NCBI GenBank assembly: GCA_020355165.1
Contig: CP070661.1
Coordinates: forward strand, 2,555,578 to 2,619,577
Direction: 5' to 3'
Length of the DNA stretch: 64,000 nucleotides
Source of the DNA: Burkholderiales bacterium
GTDB taxonomy: Bacteria > Pseudomonadota > Gammaproteobacteria > Burkholderiales > Burkholderiaceae_F
The notes under the pieces are model-generated. The model ran no database searches and was not told where the DNA came from. It saw only the letters and a program-made list of their open reading frames with translations. Numbering within the stretch: position 1 is the stretch's first letter; each line of letters opens with the position of its first letter. The translations under genes and the position numbers were made by a program. This document shows positions 36,401 to 45,948 of the stretch, piece after piece.

Positions 36401-36901
36401 CTACCAGTCCGCCTCCCAATCGACCCGCACCAGCCGCTGCGCCAGATCGACCTCGTCGAGATGCCGTTCGACCATCGGCACCAGCCGCACCTGCTCGCCC
36501 TGCCGTACTTCAAGCAACTGCTGCGCACCCGTGTCGAGCACATTGCCGACCGTGCCCAACTCGACCCCGCGGCGGTTGATCACGCGGGCACCGATGAGGT
36601 CGACCCAGTAGACCTCGCCCTCACCGGCCGGAGGGAAATCCGCCCTCGATACCCCGACCCGCACGCCGCGCAGCCGGTCGGCCTGCTCCGGCACCTCGTA
36701 CCCCTGCAACTTCGCCACCAGGATCGCACCGTGGCGGCGCACGGCGGTCACCTCGACCCGGCAGAGCGGCTCGCCCAGCAGCCACCAGTGCCGGCATGCG
36801 CGCAGGACCGTCGCGTGCGACGAGTGCGGCTGCACCCGGACCCAGCCCTTCACGCCATAGGCGCCACGCAGCACGCCCAGCTCGACCAGGTCCGCCGGCA
36901 C
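36401..36901 (-). CDS. rimM: ribosome maturation factor RimM
   Basis: A factor needed for assembly of the 30S head, binding S19. [22 protein letters not shown] is the RimM N-terminal domain and [18 protein letters not shown] starts the PRC-barrel domain. The start is ambiguous. A GTG at 36901 fits the conserved N-terminus (166 residues) and leaves 19 bases after rpsP; a TTG at 36940 would overlap rpsP. Neither has a good ribosome site, so coupling to rpsP is likely. Confidence 0.92.
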   Translation of the reverse strand: MPADLVELGVLRGAYGVKGWVRVQPHSSHATVLRACRHWWLLGEPLCRVEVTAVRRHGAILVAKLQGYEVPEQADRLRGVRVGVSRADFPPAGEGEVYWVDLIGARVINRRGVELGTVGNVLDTGAQQLLEVRQGEQVRLVPMVERHLDEVDLAQRLVRVDWEADW

Positions 36902-36920
36902 CGTCGGCGCCCGGACGGCC

Positions 36921-37172
36921 TCAGGCAGCCGGCTTGCCAAACTCCTTGACCAGGCGCTCGACGGTCGGCGACAGCTGGGCGCCGACGCCCTGCCAGTAGG
37001 TCAGCCGATCAGCGGCGACGCGAAAGCGCACCTCGCCCTCCGCCGCCACCGGGTTGTAGAAACCGACCCGCTCGATGAAGCGGCCATCGCGCGGATTGCG
37101 CGAGTCGGTGGCGACGATGTTGAAGAACGGACGCTTCTTGGCGCCCCCGCGGGCCAGTCGGATGACGACCAT
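36921..37172 (-). CDS. rpsP: 30S ribosomal protein S16
   Basis: An 83-residue ribosomal protein. [20 protein letters not shown] and [14 protein letters not shown] are diagnostic. The ATG at 37172 has an AGAGGAAG site seven to ten bases upstream. It is the first gene of the operon, with a sigma-70-type promoter at 37224-37252. The C-terminus is the usual short form. Confidence 0.97.
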   Translation of the reverse strand: MVVIRLARGGAKKRPFFNIVATDSRNPRDGRFIERVGFYNPVAAEGEVRFRVAADRLTYWQGVGAQLSPTVERLVKEFGKPAA

Positions 37173-37223
37173 GTGCAATCTTCCTCTTGAAAATCCAGTG
37201 CTTGCGTTCTGGAAAAGCGGGAG

Positions 37224-37252
37224 ATTCTAGCCGAGGCGGCCGCTACGGGCAA
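37224..37252 (-). promoter_or_regulatory. sigma-70-type promoter of the rpsP operon
   Basis: On the minus strand TTGCCC (37247-37252), a 17-base spacer and TAGAAT (37224-37229) precede rpsP. The start would be near 37217, giving a leader of about 45 bases. Confidence 0.65.
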
Positions 37253-37352
37253 ACGTGTCCGGTGCCCGGCTCGGGTGTGCGGCGGGCCTGGGGCCGCCCG
37301 CGGCCGGCCCGACTAAGATCGGCGCTCGTCGCGCCTCGATCCGCTCACCGAA

Positions 37353-37751
37353 GTGACCTTCCGCCGCAAGTCGCTCGCCGCCCTGCTTGCCTTTCTGCTC
37401 GGCGCCTTCGGCGCCCACCGCATCTATCTCGGCCGGCCGCGGTGGTGGCTGCCGCTGGCGGTGACTGCATCGACGTTGCCGCTGCTCATCGGCGTGCGCA
37501 ACTGGTTCCAGACGCCGGCCTTCTTCGTCCTGATGGTGCCGGTGGTGGCCGGCTTCATCGAGGCCCTGGTGATCGCGCTGATGCCGGACGAGAAGTTCGA
37601 CGCCCGCTTCAACGCCGCAACCAGCCGGCGCAACCGCAGTGGCTGGGACGCAGTGCTTGTGGCGATTGCCACGCTGATGGTCGGCGCCACGGTCCTGATG
37701 ACGACGATCGTGCTGCTGTTCCAGACGATCTTCGAAGGCACCGTGCGCTGA
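37353..37751 (+). CDS. TM2-domain membrane protein
   Basis: A 132-residue membrane protein with GTG start. KSLAALLAFLLGAFGAHRIYLG is the TM2 signature (first helix plus the Gly-x-H-x-x-Tyr-Leu-Gly turn). A second helix follows, then a longer third hydrophobic stretch and a final one (LMVGATVLMTTIVLLFQTIF). TM2 proteins have no agreed function in bacteria. It is divergent from rpsP and abuts the stop codon of the radical SAM gene on the other strand with no spacer. Confidence 0.75.
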   Translation: MTFRRKSLAALLAFLLGAFGAHRIYLGRPRWWLPLAVTASTLPLLIGVRNWFQTPAFFVLMVPVVAGFIEALVIALMPDEKFDARFNAATSRRNRSGWDAVLVAIATLMVGATVLMTTIVLLFQTIFEGTVR

Positions 37752-38857
37752 TCAGAACAGGTCGAGCTGCGGACCGACGCGCGGCGGCCGGAACAGGTCC
37801 TCGCGCAGATCGAAGCGGCCGCGGCCGAGCCCGAACCGGGCGCAGGCCTTGTCGAATCGCTGCCGTATCAGCTCGGCCCAGACGCCACTGCCCTTCATCC
37901 GGGTGCCGAACTCGGCCCGGTAGTCGCGCCCCTCGCGCATGTCGCGCACGCGGTTCATCACCCGCTCGGCACGTTGCGGATGGTGCGCCTGCAGCCACTG
38001 CCTGAACAGCGGCGCGACCTCCCACGGCAGCCGCAGCACCGTGTAGAAAGCGCCGGTCGCTCCGGCCGCCGCAGCCGCCTCGAGGATGCGTTCGATCTCC
38101 GGCTCGTTGACGAACGGAATCACCGGCGCCACGTTGACGCAAACGGGAACGCCGGCGCGAGCCAGCGTCTCGATCGTGCGCAGGCGCCGCGCTGCAGCCG
38201 CGGCGCGCGGCTCGAGCGTTCGCGTCAGGTCGCTGTCAAGCGTCGTGACGCTGATGAATGCCGCCGCGAGCTGCTGCCTTGCCAGCGGCGCCAGCAGGTC
38301 GAGGTCGCGCTCGATCAGGCTCGCCTTGGTGACGATCGCCACCGGGTGACGCGCTTCGGCCAGCACCTGCAGCACCGAGCGCGTGATGCGCAGCTCACGC
38401 TCGACCGGCTGGTAGGCGTCGGTGGCCGAGCCGAGGTTGACGATCGCCGCCGAATAGCCGGGCGCCGTCAGTTCGCGGCGCAGCACCTCGGCCGCGTTGA
38501 CCTTGGCCACCAGCTTGGTCTCGAAGTCGAGCCCCGGCGACAGGTTCAAATAGCTGTGCGTCGGCCGTGCGTAGCAGTAGATGCAGCCGTGTTCGCAGCC
38601 GCGGTAGGGGTTGATCGAGCGGTCGAAGTAGATGTCCGGCGAGTCGTTGTAGGCGAGCAGGCTCTTGACCCGCTCATGCCGGACCTCGGTTGCCAGCGGC
38701 GCGTTCAGCTCTTCGCCGGCCGCCAGCCGCGCATCGAGCGTGTCGCCGTCGACGCTGCGCTCGTGAGTCTCGAAGCGGTGCGCCAGGTTGCTGACCGCGC
38801 CGCGACCCTTGCGGGCAGAAGGAAGCGGCGCAGCCGCCGCGGCGGCTGCGCCGTCAT
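37752..38857 (-). CDS. radical SAM protein, PA0069/SplB-like family, frameshifted near the N-terminus
   Basis: About 365 codons. The intact body runs from about 38822 to 37752. It carries the iron-sulfur motif CEHGCIYC between 38574 and 38597 (C-x3-C-x2-C), preceded by NPYRG and followed by YARPTHSYL, as in PA0069-family proteins. This body has no ATG, GTG or TTG before TTG 38549, which lies after the cluster. An ATG at 38857 with GAGGG six bases upstream fits the start well but is one base out of frame, so a base appears to be missing between 38857 and about 38815. A perfect 28-bp palindrome sits exactly there. It is either an assembly error or a broken gene. Function unknown; family members are lyase-like radical SAM enzymes. 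Confidence 0.75.
38826..38853. repeat. 28-bp perfect palindrome in the start region of the radical SAM gene
   Basis: The two 14-base halves (38826-38839 and 38840-38853) are exact reverse complements with no loop. It lies between the DUF3501 stop and the conserved radical SAM sequence, where the reading frame is lost by one base. It could be a real hairpin or a site where consensus calling failed. Confidence 0.8.
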
Positions 38858-38881
38858 TGGATCCCTCGACTCGGCGCCGCT

Positions 38882-39466
38882 TCAGGCGAAGTCCCTGACC
38901 AGCGCCGCCTGGACGTTCGGCGCCACCTCGTCGACCCGCACCGGGTAGTTGGGGTGGTCGATGCCGACCGCCAGCGCGGCGCCCTTCTTCAGGCCGTCGA
39001 TCATCGCCGGCGTGAACTCGAAGCGCAGGAAGTGCACCGACGAGGTCTTCTCCTCGTTGTCCCGCTCGAGGTCCTCGTCGGCGATCGCATGGACCTTGTC
39101 GTAGCCGTCGACCTGCACGTAAGTCCTGTCCTCGATGCCGATCAGCCGTGCCAGCTCGCGCTTGCGCACGGCCGGGTCGTCGTACTCGATCATCATGGTC
39201 GCCTTCAGGTTGGTGCCGTCCGGCACCAAGGGGTTGTAGGCGTCGAGCTCGTCCTGGATGCCCTCCTCCTCGAAGGTTTTCTCGATGCGCAGCATCTCCT
39301 GGATCTGGTAGCGGACCGTCAGCTCGTCCTCGAAGATCAGCGTCACGTGCCCGCCGAGCGCCAGCGTGCGGTTCTTCTTGTGCGCGATCACCCTGGTGCG
39401 AAAGTCCTTGCGGTTCTTCGCGTACGCCTCGAGCGACAGCAGGCTGTCACGGGATATTGCGGCCAT
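38882..39466 (-). CDS. DUF3501 family protein
   Basis: A 194-residue soluble protein. The start MAAISRDSLLSLEAYAK with GGAG upstream, RVIAHKKNRTLALGGHVTLIFED and RFEFTPAMIDGLKKGAALAVGIDHPNY are the family blocks. DUF3501 genes are regularly found beside rubrerythrin and an FeS reductase-like protein, as here, and this suggests a shared role in peroxide or redox defence (inference). It begins 25 bases after the FeS protein gene on the same strand. Confidence 0.85.
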   Translation of the reverse strand: MAAISRDSLLSLEAYAKNRKDFRTRVIAHKKNRTLALGGHVTLIFEDELTVRYQIQEMLRIEKTFEEEGIQDELDAYNPLVPDGTNLKATMMIEYDDPAVRKRELARLIGIEDRTYVQVDGYDKVHAIADEDLERDNEEKTSSVHFLRFEFTPAMIDGLKKGAALAVGIDHPNYPVRVDEVAPNVQAALVRDFA

Positions 39467-39491
39467 GTTCAACTCCGGACTCCTTTCATGA

Positions 39492-40844
39492 CTAGATGCC
39501 GTACGCGATGCGCACCAGCGTGATGGGGTGTGCGACCTCTGGCTTCTTGCCGCCCAGCGCCTCGGCGGCGTGGCGCTCGATGCCCTGCTCGATGTGGTGC
39601 CCGGCGAGCTGGCAGTCCGAACTGACGTAGTCGGGCTGGGCACCGGCCATGCTCTTGAACACCGGCTTGCCGATCTTCATCGCCATGGCATGGAATTCCT
39701 TGCGCGTGCCCCAGATGCCGGAGTGGCCCGAGCAGCGCTCGACCGTGTTGACCTTGGTCTGCGGCAGCAGTTTCAGCAGTTCCTCGGTCTTGCGGCCGAT
39801 GTTCTGCACCCGGCCGTGGCAGGGCACGTGGTACGAGACCGTGCCGAGCGGCTTCTTGAAGTCGGTCTTCAGCAGGCCGTCCTTGTGGCGGGCGACCAGG
39901 TACTCGAACGGGTCCCACATCGCCCGCTTCACTGCCTGAACGTCGGCGTCGTCGGGGAACAGCAGCGGCAGCTCCTGCTTGTACATCAGCGTGCACGACG
40001 GGATCGAGGTGACGATCGCGTAGCCCTCGCGCGCCAGCCTGGCCAGCTGGGGAACGTTGATGTTCTTCAGCTGCTCGACCGAGTCGAGGTCACCGATTTC
40101 CAGCTTCGGCATGCCGCAGCAGGCCTCCTTCTCGAGCAGCATGTACGGGATCTCGTTGTGCTCGAGGATGGCGATCAGGTCGTGGCCGATGCCGGGCTCG
40201 TTGTAGTTGACGTAGCAGGTGGCGAAGACCGCCACCCGGCCCGGCGTGCGCTCGCCGTCGTGCACCGGCCGCTTCGGGTTGGAGCGCGCCTTCGAGCGGA
40301 ACTTGCGCGGGGCGAACTCCGGCCGCCACGCGCCGCGCTCGATGCCGAGCACGTTCTCCATCGCCGCCCGCGCCGGTGCCGAGCGGTTCACCGCGTTGAT
40401 CGTCTGGGTGACGATCGGGATGCCGGCGAACATGCCGACCGTGTCGGTCGACGTCATGAACCTGTCGGTTGCCTTGGCGCCGTGCTTGCGGAAGTGCACG
40501 GCCTTGGCGCGCAGCATCAGGTGCGGGAAGTCGAGGTTCCACGGATGCGGCGGCACGTACGGGCACTTGCTCATGTAGCACATGTCGCACAGGTAGCACT
40601 GGTCGACGACGTCCTTGTATCTCGCCTTCGGCACCCCGTCGACTTCGCCGGTCGGGCCCTCGTCGACGAGGTCGAACAGCGTCGGGAAGGCGCCGCACAG
40701 GCTGACGCAGCGGCGGCAGCCGTGGCAGATTTCGAAGACGCGCTCAAGTTCCTTGTCGAGCGCCGCCTGGTCCCAATACGCGTCGCTCTTCCACTCGATC
40801 GAATGACGGGTTGGCGCCTCCAGGCTGCCTTCTCTGACTGTCAT
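39492..40844 (-). CDS. iron-sulfur oxidoreductase, GlpC/HdrD-like (rubrerythrin-associated)
   Basis: A 450-residue protein. Two 4Fe-4S sites are visible near the N-terminus: Cys40, 43, 46 and 50 (CHGCRRCVSLC), and Cys83, 86, 89 and 94 in CYLCDMCYMSKCP. Two CCG-type domains follow, one with EACCGMPK. This is the architecture of GlpC and heterodisulfide reductase D, proteins that pass electrons between soluble donors and membranes or thiols. There is no signal peptide. The ATG at 40844 has an AGGA site. It lies between rubrerythrin and DUF3501. The donor and acceptor are unknown; supplying electrons to rubrerythrin is plausible. Confidence 0.88.
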   Translation of the reverse strand: MTVREGSLEAPTRHSIEWKSDAYWDQAALDKELERVFEICHGCRRCVSLCGAFPTLFDLVDEGPTGEVDGVPKARYKDVVDQCYLCDMCYMSKCPYVPPHPWNLDFPHLMLRAKAVHFRKHGAKATDRFMTSTDTVGMFAGIPIVTQTINAVNRSAPARAAMENVLGIERGAWRPEFAPRKFRSKARSNPKRPVHDGERTPGRVAVFATCYVNYNEPGIGHDLIAILEHNEIPYMLLEKEACCGMPKLEIGDLDSVEQLKNINVPQLARLAREGYAIVTSIPSCTLMYKQELPLLFPDDADVQAVKRAMWDPFEYLVARHKDGLLKTDFKKPLGTVSYHVPCHGRVQNIGRKTEELLKLLPQTKVNTVERCSGHSGIWGTRKEFHAMAMKIGKPVFKSMAGAQPDYVSSDCQLAGHHIEQGIERHAAEALGGKKPEVAHPITLVRIAYGI

Positions 40845-40996
40845 GGGTTGTTCCTGGGCAACGGCTGCGATGGTTTGCCGCAGCACACCGGCACCGGCCG
40901 CTGTGCTGTGGCAAACGGGCCGCGCCTTGGGCGGCCCGCTCGCGCTCCGGCCGCTGCCGGCGGGCGGGCGCCGGCAGCGGGCGTCGGCTGCCTCAA

Positions 40997-41419
40997 CTAG
41001 TCGGCGATCGAGTCGAGCGTCTTCTGGAACTTGTTGGCGTGCGAGCGCTCGGCCTTCGCCAGCGTCTCGAACCAGTCGGCGATCTCGTCGAAGCCCTCCT
41101 GGCGGGCGGTCTTCGCCATGCCGGGGTACATGTCGGTGTACTCGTGCGTTTCGCCGGCAATGGCGGCCTTCAGGTTGGCGCGCGTCGGCCCGATCGGCAG
41201 GCCGGTGGCCGGGTCGCCGACCTGCTCGAGGTACTCGAGGTGGCCGTGTGCGTGCCCGGTCTCGCCTTCCGCCGTCGAGCGGAAGACGGCGGCGACGTCG
41301 TTGTAGCCCTCGACGTCGGCCTTGGAGGCGAAGTACAGGTAGCGACGGTTGGCCTGCGATTCACCGGCGAACGCTTCCTTCAGATTGTTCTCGGTCTTCG
41401 AGCCTTTGAGCTGTGCCAT
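40997..41419 (-). CDS. rubrerythrin (diiron domain only)
   Basis: A 140-residue peroxide-reducing diiron protein. The first Glu ligand is in [17 protein letters not shown], then [17 protein letters not shown], and the second half has [19 protein letters not shown] and [12 protein letters not shown]. The C-terminal rubredoxin domain of classic rubrerythrins is missing, so electrons must come from a partner, perhaps the adjacent FeS protein. It is the first gene of the group and is preceded by a promoter and perfect palindrome at 41497-41543. Confidence 0.92.
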   Translation of the reverse strand: MAQLKGSKTENNLKEAFAGESQANRRYLYFASKADVEGYNDVAAVFRSTAEGETGHAHGHLEYLEQVGDPATGLPIGPTRANLKAAIAGETHEYTDMYPGMAKTARQEGFDEIADWFETLAKAERSHANKFQKTLDSIAD

Positions 41420-41496
41420 TTGCGGTTTCTCCTGATTCGAATCGGACGGAACGGAACCCGGCGCGCCGCTCGAGACGACCGCGCCAAGCAGGCCAG

Positions 41497-41543
41497 ACGA
41501 TAGAAGCCGCCACTGACCAGGACAAATGAATTGTTCCAATTCA
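41497..41543 (-). promoter_or_regulatory. rubrerythrin promoter with upstream palindromic operator
   Basis: On the minus strand TTGTCC (41520-41525), a 17-base spacer and TATCGT (41497-41502) form a fair promoter. Directly upstream, 41527-41543 is a perfect 7-bp inverted repeat with a 3-base centre (TGAATTG TTC CAATTCA). Its place next to the -35 suggests an activator or redox regulator site; the regulator is unknown. Confidence 0.5.
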
Positions 41544-41674
41544 GCCGATAGCCAGCGGCTATGATGCGCTGTCTGCCGCGCTCGCAGCAACGGTACGCCG
41601 CGCGTCCCGGACGATGCTGATCGCGGTCAGCCTTTGACGGGGCCGCCGGCCAACGGCCGGTGACCGATGGCGGC

Positions 41675-43480
41675 CTAGAACTGCTCTGCCGACAGCCCGA
41701 GCACGCCGGCAGCGCCCTCGACGACGCTGTCCCGCAGCCCGGCCGCCGATGCCAGCACGTGGTCGGCGAAGAAGCGCGCCGTCGCGATTTTCGCGCTGTG
41801 GAATTCGCGATCGTCGCTGCCCTGCTCGAGGCAGCGCGCGCAGACCGCGGCGGCGCGCGCCAGCTGCCAGCCGCCATGGGCGATGCCGGCCAGCTTCAGG
41901 TAGGGAACCGAGCCGGCGAATACGCCGCGGATATCGTCCTTCATCCGCGAAACCACGTAATCGACGACCCCGGCGTATGCGTCGGCGGCCACGGCGAGGC
42001 GACGTCCGATGACCACCAGATCGGCATTGCCGCTGGCCGACAGTTCATCGGCCGTCTTCTTCATCTGCGCGATCAGGCCGCGGGCCACGGCACCGCCGTC
42101 GCGCGCCGTCTTGCGGCCTACCAGGTCATTGGCCTGGATCGCGGTCGTCCCCTCGTAGATGGTCAGGATGCGTGCGTCACGATAGAACTGCGCCGCGCCG
42201 GTTTCCTCGATGAAGCCCATGCCGCCGTGCACCTGGATGCCGTTGGAGGCGACATCGATCGAAACCTCCGTCGACCAGCCCTTGACGATCGGCACCAGGT
42301 ACTCGTAGACGGCCTTCGCCTGCTTGCGCTGCTCGCCGTCGGGATGGTGGTGCGCGACGTCGGCCCAGCCGGCAGCCACGTAGGCGACCGCGCGGGCCGC
42401 CTCGGCATGCGCGCGCATGAACATCAGCATGCGGCGCACGTCGGGATGCTCGATGATCGGCACCGGCCCGGCCGAACCCTCGACCGCCCGGCTCTGAACG
42501 CGCTCGCGCGCGTAGGCCACCGCCTTCTGGTAGGCGCGATCGGCGATCGCCACGCCCTGCATGCCGACGCCGAAGCGGGCCGCGTTCATCATGATGAACA
42601 TGTACTCCAGCCCGCGATTCTCCTCGCCGACCAGGTAGCCGATCGCCCCTGGGCCGACTTCGCCCTTGTCGTCGCCGAACAGCAGGACTGCGGTCGGGCT
42701 CGCCTTGATGCCGAGCTTGTGCTCGATCGAGGCGCAGTACACGTCATTGCGCTTGCCGAGCGAGCCGTCGGCGTTGACCAGCCGCTTGGGCACGACGAAC
42801 AGCGAGATTCCCTTGACACCTTCCGGCGCGTCGGGCGTGCGCGCCAGTACTAGGTGGACGATGTTCTCGGCCAGGTCGTGGTCGCCGTAGGTGATGAAGA
42901 TCTTCTGACCGGAGATGCGGTAGACGCCGTCGCCCTGCCGAACGGCACGGGTGCGCACCAGCGACAGGTCCGAACCCGCCTGCGCCTCGGTGAGGTTCAT
43001 CGTTCCGGTCCAGGTGCCGTCGATCAGCCGCGGCACGTACGCCTCGCGCAGCTCGTCGCTGCCCGCCGTCAGCAGCGCCTCGATGGCGCCATCGGTCAGC
43101 AGCGGGCAAAGCGCGAACGACAGGTTGGCCGCCTGCAGCATCTCGTTGCACGCGGTGGCCACCAGCTTGGGCAGGCCCTGGCCGCCGTACTGCTGCGGGT
43201 GCTGCAGCCCCTGCCAGCCCGCCTCGACAAACTGGCGGAATGCCTCCTTGAAGCCCGGCGTCGTCGTCACCTGGCCGTCGCTCCACGACGACGGCTTGAG
43301 GTCGCCGGGCCAGTTCAGCGGCGCCACGACCTCGCTCATGAAGCGCGCGTTCTCCTCGAGCACGGCCGCGACCGTCTCGTCGGTCGCGTCCTCGCCACCC
43401 GGCAGCTTCTGGATCTCCGCCAGGCCTGCCAGTTCGCGCATCACGAACAGCATCTCTTTCACCGGCGCGGAGTAGCTCAT
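41675..43480 (-). CDS. acyl-CoA dehydrogenase (large, about 600-residue type)
   Basis: A 601-residue FAD enzyme for the first step of beta-oxidation. The start YSAPVKEMLFVMRELAGL marks the long type with an N-terminal extension and a C-terminal acyl-CoA dehydrogenase-like extra domain. MNLTEAQAGSDL and KIFITYGDHDL are the flavin and substrate segments, and TIYEGTTAIQANDLVGRK is the conserved C-terminal block. It is upstream of etfBA genes on the same strand and downstream in transcription, so electrons probably go to that ETF. The chain-length preference cannot be read from the sequence. Confidence 0.92.
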   Translation of the reverse strand: MSYSAPVKEMLFVMRELAGLAEIQKLPGGEDATDETVAAVLEENARFMSEVVAPLNWPGDLKPSSWSDGQVTTTPGFKEAFRQFVEAGWQGLQHPQQYGGQGLPKLVATACNEMLQAANLSFALCPLLTDGAIEALLTAGSDELREAYVPRLIDGTWTGTMNLTEAQAGSDLSLVRTRAVRQGDGVYRISGQKIFITYGDHDLAENIVHLVLARTPDAPEGVKGISLFVVPKRLVNADGSLGKRNDVYCASIEHKLGIKASPTAVLLFGDDKGEVGPGAIGYLVGEENRGLEYMFIMMNAARFGVGMQGVAIADRAYQKAVAYARERVQSRAVEGSAGPVPIIEHPDVRRMLMFMRAHAEAARAVAYVAAGWADVAHHHPDGEQRKQAKAVYEYLVPIVKGWSTEVSIDVASNGIQVHGGMGFIEETGAAQFYRDARILTIYEGTTAIQANDLVGRKTARDGGAVARGLIAQMKKTADELSASGNADLVVIGRRLAVAADAYAGVVDYVVSRMKDDIRGVFAGSVPYLKLAGIAHGGWQLARAAAVCARCLEQGSDDREFHSAKIATARFFADHVLASAAGLRDSVVEGAAGVLGLSAEQF

Positions 43481-43559
43481 TGCGGCTCCTTCGGATGTAA
43501 GTCGCGGCGCAGGCCCACCGTCGATGCCGCGACGCTGCGCCCCGAGCGCTGCTCAGACC

Positions 43560-44489
43560 TCAGCCGAGTTCCTTGACCAGCTGCGGCACCGCCTCGAACA
43601 GGTCGGCGACCAGGCCGTAGTCGGCCACCGAGAAGATCGGCGCCTCGGGATCCTTGTTGATCGCCACGATCACCTTGCTGTCCTTCATGCCGGCCAGGTG
43701 CTGGATCGCGCCGGAGATGCCGACCGCAACGTAGAGCTGCGGCGCCACCACCTTGCCGGTCTGCCCGACCTGCCAGTCGTTCGGCGCGAAGCCGGCGTCG
43801 ACCGCGGCGCGCGAGGCACCGAGCGCGGCGCCGAGCCTGTCGGCCAGCGGCTCGAGCAGCTTGAAGTTCTCCGCCGAGCCCATGCCACGGCCGCCGGAGA
43901 CGACGACCTTGGCGCCCTGCAGTTCCGGCCGGTCGCTCTTGGCGATCTCGCGACCGACGAACTTCGACAGCCCCGAGTCGGCCACCGGCGCCAGCGCCTC
44001 GATCGCGGCCGTGCCGCCGTCGCCCGCCGGCTCGAAGTTGGTCGGCCGCGCGCTGACGACCTTGATCGGATCGGTCGACTGCACCGTGGCGATCGCGTTG
44101 CCGGCGTAGATCGGCCGGGTGAACGTGTCGGCCGACTCGACGCTGATGATGTCGGAGACCTGCGCGCAGTCGAGCAGCGCCGCCAGCCGCGGCAGGACGT
44201 TCTTGCCGAAGGCCGTCGCCGGCGCGAACACGTGGCTGTAGTTCTTCGCCACGGCGAGTGCCTGCGCCGCGACGTTCTCGGCGAGTTCGTCGGCCAGCTG
44301 CGGCGCGTCGGCGTGCAGCACCTTCGCGACGCCGGCGACCTTCGCCGCCTGCTCGGCGACCCCCTTGCAGTCCGCCCCGGCGACCAGCACGTGGACTTCG
44401 CCGCCGGCCTTGGCGGCGGCCGTGACGGTGTTCAGGGTCGGCCCCCTGAGCTGGCGGTTGTCGTGCTCGGCGATGACAAGTGCGGGCAT
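43560..44489 (-). CDS. etfA: electron transfer flavoprotein subunit alpha
   Basis: A 309-residue FAD-binding subunit. The start [14 protein letters not shown] was chosen by family and a GGAGAG site. [20 protein letters not shown] and [47 protein letters not shown] hold the FAD and partner-binding elements. It follows etfB by 56 bases and precedes the acyl-CoA dehydrogenase by 79. The pair carries electrons to ETF:quinone oxidoreductase, which is not in the window. Confidence 0.96.
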   Translation of the reverse strand: MPALVIAEHDNRQLRGPTLNTVTAAAKAGGEVHVLVAGADCKGVAEQAAKVAGVAKVLHADAPQLADELAENVAAQALAVAKNYSHVFAPATAFGKNVLPRLAALLDCAQVSDIISVESADTFTRPIYAGNAIATVQSTDPIKVVSARPTNFEPAGDGGTAAIEALAPVADSGLSKFVGREIAKSDRPELQGAKVVVSGGRGMGSAENFKLLEPLADRLGAALGASRAAVDAGFAPNDWQVGQTGKVVAPQLYVAVGISGAIQHLAGMKDSKVIVAINKDPEAPIFSVADYGLVADLFEAVPQLVKELG

Positions 44490-44545
44490 TCGGTCTCTCC
44501 AGAATTTCGGGTCGCGGCAGCGCGGCGACGGGTCGCGCCGGCGGC

Positions 44546-45295
44546 TCAGATCACCTTTGCTTCGCTCTTCAGTTTGGCCACCAGCGTCGCCGCGTCGGGC
44601 ACCTTGATGCCGCTCTTCCGCGACGGCGGATCGGTCACCTTCAGGGTTTTCAGCCGCGGCGCCGGGTCGACGCCCAGGTCGGCCGGCTTGACCGTCTCGA
44701 GCGGCTTCTTCTTCGCCTTCATGATGTTGGGCAGGGTCACGTAGCGCGGCTCGTTCATCCGCAGATCCACCGACACCACCGCCGGCAGCCTGATGGACAG
44801 CGTCTCCAGGCCGCCGTCGACCTCGCGTGTGACCTGGGCCGCCTCGCCGTCGACCGACATCTTCGAGGCGAAGGTGGCCTGCGGCAGGCCGGCCAGCGCC
44901 GCCAGCATCTGCGCCGTCTGATTGGCGTCGTCGTCGATCGCCTGCTTGCCCATCAGCACGAGCTGCGGCTTCTCCTTGTCGATCAGGGCCTTGAGGATCT
45001 TCGCCACCGCCAGCGGCTGCAAGTCGACGTCGGTCTCGACCAGGATGGCCCGGTCGGCGCCAATCGCCATCGCGGTGCGCAGCGTTTCCTGGCACTGCGC
45101 GACGCCGCAGGAGACGGCGACGATCTCGGTCGCCTTGCCCGCCTCCTTGAGCCGCACCGCTTCCTCGACAGCGATCTCGTCGAAGGGATTCATCGACATC
45201 TTCACATTGGCGATGTCGACACCGGTGCCGTCGGACTTCACGCGGACTTTCACGTTGTAGTCGACGACACGCTTGATCGATACAAGGATCTTCAT
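44546..45295 (-). CDS. etfB: electron transfer flavoprotein subunit beta
   Basis: A 249-residue AMP-binding subunit. [19 protein letters not shown] is the family start. [19 protein letters not shown] and [35 protein letters not shown] are diagnostic, the second including the recognition loop for partner dehydrogenases. It is the first gene of etfB-etfA-acyl-CoA dehydrogenase. The spacing and order suggest one beta-oxidation transcript. Confidence 0.96.
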   Translation of the reverse strand: MKILVSIKRVVDYNVKVRVKSDGTGVDIANVKMSMNPFDEIAVEEAVRLKEAGKATEIVAVSCGVAQCQETLRTAMAIGADRAILVETDVDLQPLAVAKILKALIDKEKPQLVLMGKQAIDDDANQTAQMLAALAGLPQATFASKMSVDGEAAQVTREVDGGLETLSIRLPAVVSVDLRMNEPRYVTLPNIMKAKKKPLETVKPADLGVDPAPRLKTLKVTDPPSRKSGIKVPDAATLVAKLKSEAKVI

Positions 45296-45380
45296 GAGGC
45301 AGCTGTCTCCGCAGAACTGCGGCGATTATACGAAGCGGTGCCGCGCCGCCCGTGCGCGCGGCAGCTGTCGAGCCCGCGCT

Positions 45381-45821
45381 CTACCCGGACAGCAGCGGCA
45401 GGACCACCGCCTCGATCCATGCCCAGCCGCCCGCCACCAGCGCGTAGCGAAACAGCTTGCCGGTAGCGAACAGCAGCATCGACAAGTACGGATTGAAGCG
45501 CAGCCACCCCGCGCCGACGCACAGCGCGTCGCCGAACAGCGGCACCCAGGAGAACAGCAGCGCCCAGTAGCCGTGCCGATGCAGCCAGATGACGGCGCGG
45601 CTGTCGGCGCGATTGGGGATCAGCCGGCCGAGCAGATAGGACGTCATGCCTCCCAGCGTGTTGCCGGCCGTGGCCACCGCCACCGCGTGAAGCAACATCT
45701 CCGGATGCCGATGGATCACCGCGATCAGCACCACCTCCGAGCCGCCGGGCAGCACGGTGGCCGAAATGAAACTCGCGATGAACAGGCCGATGAAGCCGGC
45801 CTCGGCGGAGAAATCCAGCAT
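45381..45821 (-). CDS. YqaA/DedA-like SNARE-associated membrane protein
   Basis: A 146-residue membrane protein. FIASFISATVLPGGSEVVLIA and LLFSWVPLFGDALCVGAGWLRFN are the family blocks, close to E. coli YqaA. Members of the wider DedA superfamily are linked to lipid flipping; the YqaA branch has no fixed function. The ATG at 45821 has no clear ribosome site. It lies downstream of the iron-binding protein on the same strand, 127 bases away. Confidence 0.82.
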   Translation of the reverse strand: MLDFSAEAGFIGLFIASFISATVLPGGSEVVLIAVIHRHPEMLLHAVAVATAGNTLGGMTSYLLGRLIPNRADSRAVIWLHRHGYWALLFSWVPLFGDALCVGAGWLRFNPYLSMLLFATGKLFRYALVAGGWAWIEAVVLPLLSG

Positions 45822-45948
45822 CACGCGAAGGCCGGAGTCGGACGGCCGCGATTGTATGGGCGCGCCGCCGGCGCCGCCGGCCCCGTTCCGCCCGGCGGTG
45901 CGCGGCGTCCGGTCGGTGTCGCGCCGCGCCCGCCGGGCCGCAGGGAAG

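Noticed and set aside
41646..41660. A 6-bp GC inverted repeat just past the acyl-CoA dehydrogenase stop as a terminator
   Set aside because: The stem is short, and no T-run follows on the minus strand, so it is not distinguishable from GC-rich background.
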